Assembly (NCBI GenBank): GCA_018881555.1
Contig: JACAXG010000071.1
Location: forward strand, 3,664,537 to 3,728,536
Source: Amblyornis subalaris
Taxonomy: Eukaryota > Chordata > Aves > Passeriformes > Ptilonorhynchidae
Length of the DNA stretch: 64,000 nucleotides
Direction: 5' to 3'
The notes beneath the pieces were generated by a model. It was given only the letters and a program-made list of their open reading frames with translations. It was not told the DNA's origin and made no database searches. Numbering within the stretch: the first letter of the stretch is position 1; every line of letters begins with the position of its first letter. Both the position numbers and the translations under genes were made by a program. Below, in pieces: positions 51,839 through 61,600 of this stretch.

Positions 51839-54800
51839 TATAACCATGAAGAGAAGAGAGACACAGGACAGGCTGGCAGGGTAATTTTGTCATGGTTTTT
51901 GTTGCTGTCACTGATGCAGCAGCCTGGGTGTCTCTGGTAACCTGCCACTCAGCCAAGACTTTACACACAGATTCACGATGCTTGTTCCTGGAGTACAGCC
52001 CCTTTTTTTGGCCTGGACTGCAGCAGGGGTGGAAATGTAAAGCAGGATTGTTGCCCCTCTTTGGTGTTTTTAAACTGACAGACAAAGTTCAGGGACAGTA
52101 CAGGTCTCTGAAGAGCCATTTCTTCTACTTTTCACAAGTACATGGAGAGAAGGTTTTAAGTCTTGGAGGGCTGTTGCTTTCCAGTAAGAGGGGATTACAC
52201 TAAGTTTAGCAAAGCTGAAGCTCTCATTTTACTCAGTATTTCAGGAGAATTTGCAAAGCCAATCCAGAAAGCTTGTTACCCCACTGTAGGGTTTATATTA
52301 CAGCAGACTTCACTTCCCAGAGGAGACAAATTCTGTGCTTCCAAAAATCCTTGGCCGTGCATTTTTGCAGTCAGAGCATTGGTGGCTTAGCTGATATTTT
52401 GGATAAAGTCTGAAATGGTGCTCTGGGAGCATCAGACTGCCATGTGGAGGCTCTTGATAGAACAAGGATTTCCACACATCCCTGTGTTCTGCACTTGCAT
52501 GAGTGTCCACGCAGGCAGGCATGTAAGGCCCTCCAAGGAAGGCTAAGGGAAAGTGCAAGTGCTCCAGGTACCTGAAAACCAAGACCATGGTGTGCTGATA
52601 ATTTTGCCTGCTTTGTTTCACTTGTATCCTTTGTTAACAAAGAGCAGTCTAGAGGGAAATAGTCTATTATTAATATTTAATTTCCTCCTATTACTGTAAG
52701 CAGATGACCTAAAAGATCATTTAGCGAGCAGCCAATAATAAAGCAAATAGAGGAATCAGAAAATGTACGTCTTGGTTAGGTGGGTGATGCCTCCTTCCTC
52801 CTCTTTCCTGCCCCACCCAGGCACAACTCGTCATCCATCCATGGGAGGCGGGGGTGAGGATGCTCCCCACAGCTGTGTGTGAGCAGTCAGGGACCCAGGG
52901 AAGCTGCTCTACATGAAGTATTCATAAAATATCAAATTTCAGAAAGGAAACCCTTGAGCAACATGGAGAAGTGCTCCTGCTGCCTTCCCTATCATTCTCC
53001 CCAAAGGACACCTGTTTTCATTATGTTTTACAGCCCCAGTTGTTTTGCAAATTTGTGTACTGCCTCTGAGCACATGGCTCATTTATTGTGACTTGATCCT
53101 CTGAAGTGGTGGGGAGAGACAAGATTTCTTGGAGTCTTTGATTTAAAAGATAGGGAGATTCTCTTTGAGCTGAAGGGATTTCAAAGAAAGGATAAAAACT
53201 GACAAGCATCTCCCCCTCCAGGCTTTGGAAAGTAGGAAAGAAATTATTTGGCAGCACCGATTTTTCTGCTTATGGCCATGTGTGAATTCAAGGATTTTCC
53301 CTAAGGGAATTAGGTCATCTGCATGTGGCTGGTACCTGGGAAGGGTCATGTTGTCAAAAGGAGATGCCAGATTGCGATCTGTGGAATGAGCCTTGATGAA
53401 CACCCCCCACGGCCCTGTGAGCCGCCTGCTGCCTCTCCCACCCCATCCTAGAGCAGACACGAGAAACCAACCCCTCTGGAGCCCGGGGAGGCTGCAGTCT
53501 GTCACCTACGTGCCCACAGACTGTCTTGGGTGCCCTAAGGGCNGCTGATCGTCTGGAGATTTTGCTAATATGTGCGAGGAGCTGTCAAACTGAAGTGTCA
53601 CAGGCGCTGCGAGCCTGGCAGGCGGCGCAGAGGGTGCGTCTGCTCTGTACCAGCTGACACAGCCTGGGCAGCCAAAACCTCCAAACCCAGGATGGACTCG
53701 GCCCGGAGAGGCCAAGAGCAGGACATGAGCTTGTTCGAGGTGGGTGATTTGAGCCAAGCAGTGGCCAAGGGCTCAGCTCGATGCTTTTGGCACTCAGGAG
53801 AGAGAAGGGGCAACACCTTGGTCCAAAGTCAACTGGAGATGCCAAACTAAAGCTTTCTTAGGCTCTGCTGGTGAATTGCTTCATGGGAACGTGCTGTTCA
53901 GATGCTTTATTGAATTTTCAAGGAGGAGTTTCTCATTGGGACTGAAATATGAGAGAGAACAGAGTGTTCCAAGTCACTAAAAATGAACAGAGCACCAGGT
54001 TTACAGGTTTGTGAATGACAAAAAAGGTTTATTTAATAATGGGTAAAAGGCCGGAACATAGCCTGGGGTATCAAGAAGGAATTAACAAAATAAAACAAAG
54101 GCTTATGAAGAAATACGAATTGTAGCTGTCCAGCCTGTTGGGTGATAGAGGATATTTTTCTTAAGTTTCAAGAAGGTTGCCATGCTGATCCCTCAAGGGC
54201 CTGAGCTGTTAAATATACACTTCCCCAGTGAGTAAAGCAGATTGTTAATTAATTTTGTCTTGTTAGACCTGGTTGCTGAGCCTTTGGGTCTTGCATGAAG
54301 TAGACAATTCTACAATAAATTTTATCTTGCCTCTGGATATATGTCATCTTCTCTAGGTGGTCTGTATTTCATTTTATCCCTGTGCAGTAAATTTCTAGCT
54401 GTGTAAGCAGAAAGACTGAGCCTGTTCTTGTTTTAAAGCAAGTGGCAAATACTGCTAAAATTGAGATTTGTTGTCAGGTGAGCACTACAGGGGCTGACAC
54501 TGCGAGAGAGGAATGGGGAGAGGTGGGCGAGCTCAGCTTGAGCGTGAACCCTCCCAGGTTGTGGCACATTCTGTCAGCACCAGGTGAGGTTGGGGTTGTG
54601 TGGCCAATAATTGGTTTTTCTAATGTCAGTGGCTACTCAGAGGTGCTGAAGCAGACACAAAATGTTGTTTTGTCATGGCTGGGACACCTGCTCAGCTCCG
54701 GTCATTTCTCCCCTGAGATGTGCTGGCTCTGCAGAACTCTAAGTGTTTTCCGGCCCATCTGAGAGCAGAAGGTGGAAGGACATGTTGTCCTTTTCTGGAC

Positions 54801-57788
54801 ATAACATTCCCACTGCTTTGGAATAAATGACTAGGGCTTGGGATGAAGAATGAGGCCACTGTTTGTGAAGGGAGATGGGAAACAAGGGACTAAACAAATC
54901 CAGAGGTTAAAAAACTCAAATTTAACATCAGACCATGAAAAAAACAGTTGAAGTAGAAGGTTAAAAACTCTGTTGTGTCAGAAAACTGTGTGTGATGTGG
55001 TCATTAAACTTCAAATTCCAGCACTGAAGTGCTTTTTTGGGATGCATGCAGAGGTGAAGGCAATTTCAGCTTTGTGCTGACCCATTAGTACGTGCAGGAC
55101 CTCCACAGTGAAGTTTGTAACTTCCCTCCATGTCCTGTTGGAAAATGAGCTTGAGATGAGCCACTGAAAGAGTCGGGTTAAACAAAATGCATTTAGGATC
55201 AATATGGATTTGTGATCCTACTAAAGGAAGCTCTCAAATGGGGAAGAATATCCAGTAATTTTGCTCTGACCCTCTTCACTGAGGTGTATGAGCTGTGAAC
55301 ATGAGGGGCAAGAGCAACACAGCAGGACTTGAGGTAAATCCTCTCATTTCACACTGCGGTTCCTTCAGTTCTTCTGACTCTACCTCAGAGGGGATTGTAG
55401 TGGGTTTATTTTCCATAGCAGTAGTTTTGGTCCAAGTATGTCACAGTAACATATTAAATTTTTCTAACCTTGTCCCAGCACTGGCGTTTGGCCATGCTCC
55501 TGGCCTGCCTGGGAAGGTGTGAGCCCGTGGGAGGCGTGTGGTCCCACTCGGTGCCCGACCCTGTCATGCTGACGGACTCACACCCACCTCAGAGCCATGT
55601 CCTGCCTCAGACAGCATCCTCCCCCCCCTTAGGGGTCTGTTTTGCCCACTTCTTCCTTTGTTTGGTTGTTTTTTCCTCCTACATGGTTTTTCCTGTCTTT
55701 TTTTCCCTCGCTTCTTGCTCATACACATGCACAAAGCATTGTTTATTTCTCATCCTGCCCTTTCTGTTCTCTCTCCCTCCAGATCTTCTTTACCTTATAT
55801 TAATTCTAGTCCTCTTCCCTGGAAGTTGGGCTGGAGGATGAGGTTTCAATATCACTGCTTTGAAGCAGACCTGTTGGAGTTTGTAATGGGCAACCAGATG
55901 CTCACAGAGTGATGTATGGGCATATCACTGACATCCCTGAAATCCAAGAAAGTAGAAGCCATCTTTAGAAGGTCAGTGAAAAACTGGAGGTTTTGCTGGA
56001 GGAGTATAGACAGTATAGAGACTTCTTGGGGTTTTTCATCTTTAAAAAAGATTAAATGGATGAGCTTTATCTTCCTCTTAATAGTTAGATCACATACTAA
56101 TCTCTTCTGTTGATCTCTTCCACTCAAACCAAACAAAACACAGAAACAAGATAGCTGAAGGTGGAGAAAACAAGGGTTTTGAATCATGTCCAAACCACCA
56201 AGAATCATTCACTTTCTTTTCAAATGCAGCATTAGCAATAGAGCTCTAAATCAATGAAAGGTCTAAAATTAGATTATATTCCTGAGATCAGATGTGAATC
56301 ACAAGTTAATCATATTTTCTTTTATTATCACTGTCTTTACCCTTTTATTTTATCCTGAGAAATTAGGTTTCTGACTTGAAAACAAAGTGAACTGTGAAGG
56401 CATCAAACACTCCTGGGTGAGACCACGCCAGATTACCTGTGGATTGGTCCCAAAAATCTTGTATTTTGGAGGTTTGTGTTGCATCCAAAACTAAGCTCAG
56501 GTGATTTATCAGTTAGTGCTGTGTTTCTCTCTCTCCCAGCCATCTGATGTTTCAAGTAGCTGTTTCTTAAATCAATGAGAAAATATTACTGCTAAAGCTT
56601 GCTAAATAAGGTTTGCAACCCACTCTGGAGGTGACAGGCGAGGACAGCAAGCAATTATCTCTTGACTGTGGCACAAAGCTCAGGGAACTGTGCTCTCTCT
56701 TGCTGTATTTTTAGCTGAGACTGTGGTGAAATGCACCCATATGTGAGGCAGAGGTACGAGGTGACCTGCGAGGGTGTGCAGGTGATGCGTATCTGCTCGT
56801 GTGAAACGCAGCAGCTGCAGGGCTGTTTCCTTGCAAGCAGCACCAAATCTAGTCCCAGATTTGTGTGCATGACACTGCAGGAACTCGAATGTAGCCCTGA
56901 GAGATGACGTTGGCATTGTGCCCATGTGTGTATTTCTGGGAGAGGTGTGTTTTGGTGGGTGTGTTTCCGGCTGGTTGTAGGTGAAGAACAATGCTGACCT
57001 GGATGTTTGGATGCAACAGACACTAGGGACAGTGCAGGTGTAATGAATAAATGGTTTGCTTGTAAGATACAGATTTACATGAACAAAAATAATGGAGTTG
57101 CAAGAAGGGAGCCTGCAGAGATCCTTGCAAAGAGTGTATATGGTCAGCAGAAATGTTCTCAAAGATGTCACTGTCTGACACACCTCGAACACTTTTCCCT
57201 GCCATGGATCATGTTCCAGTGCCTGTGTACATGAAGTCCAGACAGGGTATGGCCACAGAGGGGTGACCACACAAGCCAGCAGCATAACCCCCCTGTGAAC
57301 GAGGGTTTGTGTCCTCACAGGACGGGGTATTGGTGCAGCAGCTTTGTGGCAAAGCACGTGAGGGTGGGCAGCACGTGATGGCTCAAGTCCGGTGTTTGCG
57401 ATCAGAGGGAGACAGGTGTGTGTGAAAAGGCTCCTCCACCTGCAGCCTCAGCACTTGCCAGGACATAATTAGTGGGGCTCTCGTGTTTCAGGGCGGGCTA
57501 TGGAGCAGCTGCTCAAGCGCCAGCTCAGNTGGTAGCCTCGAAAACAAAACATCCCTTATTTCTCATCACCACTGTGAAATGCTACCTTCCTGAACTTGGG
57601 TGTGGCCCTGCAGCTTTCAGGATAGACAAAATGTGAGAATTTTGCCAATAATGTATCCTTCTAGGTCTGTTTAATATCCGTTATCAATTTAACATGCCAC
57701 TTTAATGAGATTTTGCTTTCTCCATCTCCTCCATAGAGCTGATTACTTAGTGTATGTGGTTGGTGTTTTGTTTTGTTTTGTTTTTTAG

Positions 57789-58316
57789 AGGAAACTGCAA
57801 GTGAAGAAGCTCAATCTTTGCTTCAGCTGAAGAGAATATTTCCCAAGTTCCAGTGAGAAAAGGTGAAAAAGAGAACCAGAGGATGTTGCTAGTAGGTATG
57901 GACATGACAGGAAGCCATGACTAGAACAGTGATTGTCAACAGGAAACAAAGCGTCGCAGTCAATGTGACACTGCTGAACAGTACAGTTGGTGTGCTGTGC
58001 TGCCTGCTGGACTCTGAGGCCTGGGGAGCAGTGTCTGTCTCCGACAGAGATTCTCCTTCCCATTCATCTGCTGGAGTTTGAATTATTCTGCACCTGGTTA
58101 ATCCACTTTGCTGGAGTTGGCAAACCCTGGTTTTTTTTTCGTGACACCAGCTACTGTAAAGTCCTTGAACAGCTATGGGGAGAAAAGTGCGTGTGTGAGC
58201 AGCCTTCCCGGGCTGGCAGCCGAGTGCTCTGTGGATCCCAGGCAGCTTTGAGGTGTCTTGGCTGTTCAGTGCTCTGCAGATATGAACGCTGAGCTTTGGG
58301 CCTGGTTGTTCTCACC
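57789..58316 (+). other. ADORA2A: ADORA2A 5' UTR portion of the first coding exon
   Basis: A strong acceptor (repeated GTTTT units then TTTTTTAG, ending at 57788) lies 528 bases before the receptor ATG. The leader contains at least five upstream ATGs, giving uORFs at 57883, 57917, 57963, 58175 and 58282. A possible extra intron (donor TAG|GTATGG at 57895, acceptor TTTTTTTTTCGTGACACCAG ending at 58150) would remove 255 bases and two of the uORFs. Whether that happens is undecided. Confidence 0.55.
57917..58081 (+). promoter_or_regulatory. Upstream ORF of 54 codons in the ADORA2A leader
   Basis: ATG at 57917 with C at -1 and -2 and G at -3 (GCCATGA), a reasonable initiation context, and a TGA at 58079-58081. 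It ends 235 bases before the receptor ATG. It is lost if the optional 57896-58150 intron is removed. No domain recognised. Confidence 0.4.
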
Positions 58317-58323
58317 ATGCTAG
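58282..58323 (+). promoter_or_regulatory. Upstream ORF overlapping the ADORA2A start codon
   Basis: ATG at 58282-58284, 13 codons ([13 protein letters not shown]), then TAG at 58321-58323. It is out of frame with the receptor and runs 7 bases past the A of its ATG (58317), so ribosomes translating it pass the receptor start. The -3 base is G and the +4 base is A, so initiation there is plausible. Mammalian A2A mRNAs are known to carry translation-modulating uORFs. Confidence 0.6.
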
Positions 58324-58666
58324 TACATGGGAAGGACGACTTCCTCTCAGACATAGCCTACATCATCCTGGAACTGATCATCGCAGTGCTGGCCATCCTG
58401 GGGAACATCCTGGTCTGCTGGGCCGTCTATTTGAATAGCAACTTGCAGAACGTCACCAACTATTTTGTGGTGTCCCTGGCTGCTGCTGACATTGCTGTGG
58501 GCGTGCTGGCAATCCCCTTCGCCATCACCATCAGCACTGGCTTCTGTGCCTTCTTCTATGGCTGCCTTTTCATTGCCTGCTTCGTCCTGGTCTTGACTCA
58601 GAGTTCGATCTTCAGCCTTCTCGCTATCGCCATCGACAGAATCATTGCCATCCGAATACCCCTCAG
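58317..58666 (+). CDS. ADORA2A: Adenosine A2A receptor, first coding exon (codons 1-116)
   Basis: Class A GPCR for extracellular adenosine, Gs-coupled and raising cAMP; plasma membrane. The ATG is in context CACCATGC (A at -3). The donor is AG|GTAAGT at 58666/58667, splitting the Arg codon of IPLR, the conserved intron site of adenosine receptors. TM1 is about residues 16-38 ([19 protein letters not shown], with Asn1.50). [19 protein letters not shown] gives ICL1 and TM2 with Asp2.50. ITISTGFC begins ECL1 with the TM3-top cysteine. TM3 spans about 82-106 ([20 protein letters not shown]). A2A rather than A2B is supported by the [20 protein letters not shown] stretch. Oddities: the motif after TM3 reads D107-R108-I109, not DRY, and ECL1 reads CAFFYGC where human A2A has CAACHGC. 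The N-terminus is 6 residues longer than in human. The second coding exon, with TM4-TM7, is not in the window. Confidence 0.95.
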
Positions 58667-61600
58667 GTAAGTGCGGGCTGGGCTGGGGTGGTGAGGGCTG
58701 AACATCCCTAAAAACCACAGACCTGGAATGAAGGAAGGAAAAGTTAAATGAAGATCAGCACTTTTTCTCTTGTATTTGGAAAAAAAAAAGCTTTTCTAGG
58801 TGTTAAAGCCTGCTTTGGCTGCTGGATTTTCTGGTCGCTTCCTTTTCCTGTTCTTCTCTGTTCTCCTATGGTGTGTGTCCATGGCATCACAGAGCTGCTG
58901 CCTGGGAGCTGCCATTCCATATGTAGGCAGGATCCTGCAGCAGCCTCAATAACCTGTGCCCTGACCTGCAGCCAGCGGCACCAGAAGGATCACTGGGAAG
59001 GTGGAGGGCAGAAAGGGGGTGAGGTCAGCTTGTTCCCTTCCCCAGGGGGAGAATGGGGGGCTCTGCCTGAAGCTGTAAGACCAGGGCTGGGGGAGGGAAG
59101 GTGGGGTTTTCTCTCAGGGGCCCCTTAAATGTGAAGGGAGAAGAAGCAGCAGGCTACCAAGAAATGGGCCTTAGGAAGATTTGGACTGGCTTAGGCACTG
59201 CCTCTGGAAGCAAAGTATGTATTAGGTCCAGGCGGAGGCTTGTCTCAACCCACACCTGCAGATGGTTTTTTTGCAGTCTCTGCAGTTTAAAGAAAGAAAA
59301 GGACATTTTAGTGACTAAGACTGGCTGCTACTTGGTGTGCGACCAGGGAGGCTGACGTGGGACAAGGGGAAGTTTTGGCACACACACAGGGGCTGCTCCT
59401 CAGTTGGGTTCTCCAGGAGCACATTGCTGTGATGGGCTGTGTCTGCCCGTGGGCGCGAGGCAGTGCCGTGTTTCTGTGACAATGCTCCGAGTCATTCACT
59501 GAGCTCCAGAGATGGAGAGGAAGCCCCTGGAGAGGCTGGTGCAGGAGAAGTGTAGGAGTCTCCTTCCTTCCTGTCTTGTCCTTAGGAGGATGCAGCACAC
59601 TCTTAGGAATGGAGAGATTGCCTTCCTCTCCTGAACAACAAATGTGGCCGCAAAAATGGAACAAATTTCTGATTTTTATGCTCTTGAATTTGAGTTTTTG
59701 GACATCCTCAGTCCTCTTGAGCTTAAATCACTTGTGCTGATCTGTGCAATTTAGTTTTGTCTCTTCTGAATACTTTGGTCATGCAGCATTTATGTCAATT
59801 AACACAAACCTCCCGTTCAAAACCGGAATGGGAGCCTTGAAGTGCGGAGATTGCCTTTCCATGTGGACCAGTGCAGCCAAGTCTTTCGTGAAGCCTCACC
59901 TCAGCAAGTTTGTGCTGCTATAAGGTTACCATTAATTGGTGGTTTCCAAACCCTATTAGTCATACCTGCTACAGCCTTTAGTTCTGATATAGTTGTAAGA
60001 AAAAACTATTCCATTCCATTGAAGAGAAAACTCTGTCAATATTAGTTACCTATACATTGGACTGTCTCCAATTTTTTACAGCTCTGCTATAGATTATTTC
60101 AGTTTATAAACCAAAATAATGATAAATGGTACAAGGAAACATGTAGAGTAGCCCTTGGGAGCTGCCTCTGAAACGATTTTGAGAAGGGCTGATATCTTGA
60201 TTTCATCCCTCACAAGCTAACTCTGAGGACTTTTGCTGACAGTTTAAGCACTCTTATTGCTAGAGGATGACTTGCCAGGAAAAGGGTTTTAAAAATTCTG
60301 GATTTCTGCCCATTTTTTGGGCTATCACTGTAACTATATTGTCTTGAAAATGTAATTTCCTGGAACAGCCAAGGTAAAGAGTCTTTTCGAAAAACAAGAC
60401 TACATCAGTGCTGGGCATGACACCAGTTTCACTATCTTGTTTTGGAAAAAACAGAGCACACCCTCTNCTGCCCCAGGAACACAGGGATTGATTGGATGCA
60501 GAAACCAACAGGTAAATCAATGAGTTCCTCCTCTTCCATGTCCTCTGCTTGTTTGTCCTTTCACAGCAGGAGTGATAAACTTGTCAGTTGTGTTTCCCCT
60601 TAAGAATTTATGGATGAATAAGCATTAGATTTATAGCCTCAGACATGCTGAGAAAGTGAAAGCTGATTATCTGGAGAGAAATGTGTTCTAATTTAGATTG
60701 CCCACATCCTCATGTTTTTTCTTTTTCTAATACCTGTTTGTCTCAAAAATGGGTCATACAATTTGAAGGAAAGTTCTGCCACTAATGGTGTGTTGTTTTC
60801 ACTCCATCCTTTGATACCTGAGAAGGCACTTTCTCCTCCTCATAGGACATGAAAGGTAACACCAGGTATTCCTAATATTAATTAGGTGAATGCTCTCTTA
60901 GAAACCAGACTTTCTTCACTCTAGTGAAGCCAAAAAGGGCCAAACCTATTTTTTATTCTTCTGTTTCTCTTTAAATATTTCATGTCTGATTTGTCCTAAT
61001 GGAGGTAACTGCATATGTGGATGTGCATTCGCACAGAAATAAACTGTCAGTATAAGAAGGCAGAAGAGTGGGTTTTCTGATACTACTTGGTTTTGGACCC
61101 CTCAGTATATTATTAGAGTTACGTTTGAAATTATTTTTTCTGTGGAGAAAAGACCCTCCAAAAAAATGCAGTGAGAAAAGACATTTATAGGTGAAATTTT
61201 AAAATGGATGAAAACTAATTTGTGAATGTGTTATGGGTTCTGCCTTTCAAACAATTAAAACATTGTGTAGAATTTGGTAAACTTTCCAAAAGTTCTCAAG
61301 CACTTTGCTGAGTTCTGCCAGGTTTTATGCAAATGTAACACTCTGCAAGTGGCAGTAAGGCACTCCCAAGGAAGGGAGCCCAAGCCATTGTTCACTTTAG
61401 GATAAAATCCGGTCTCTCACATGGCAGGTACCTGAAANCCTGCACTGGCTGTTATCAAACCCCTGGGTGCTCTGAACAAAACTGGCCGTGAGTCTGAGCC
61501 CCAGGATGAAGCCCTGGGCCAAGAACAATTGCTGCTTTCCAGGCTCCGTGGTGCCAGCAAACGCTCCGCGGGCACTGTGCGGGCACCGTGCCCAGCCACG

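Larger units (their letters stand above)
44151..57788 (+). other. ADORA2A: Probable ADORA2A 5'-UTR intron
   Basis: Stretch of 13.6 kb between the CpG island and the exon that carries the receptor start. It holds a CR1 remnant (about 47245-47470), a CpG-rich patch (about 48180-48380), a T9G8 run at 51822-51838 and scattered N bases. Many ORFs of 60-150 codons exist on both strands but none shows a recognisable domain or splice pattern. Further alternative non-coding exons of ADORA2A may lie here and cannot be identified without transcripts. Confidence 0.5.

Noticed and set aside
55470..55912. Two overlapping + strand ORFs of about 124 codons
   Set aside because: Both derive from a C/T-rich stretch read in two frames and give hydrophobic low-complexity sequence without a family signature.
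58296..58316. Extended ADORA2A start at 58296 adding seven residues
   Set aside because: That start is a TTG codon. The ATG at 58317 has an A at -3 and fits the family N-terminus.
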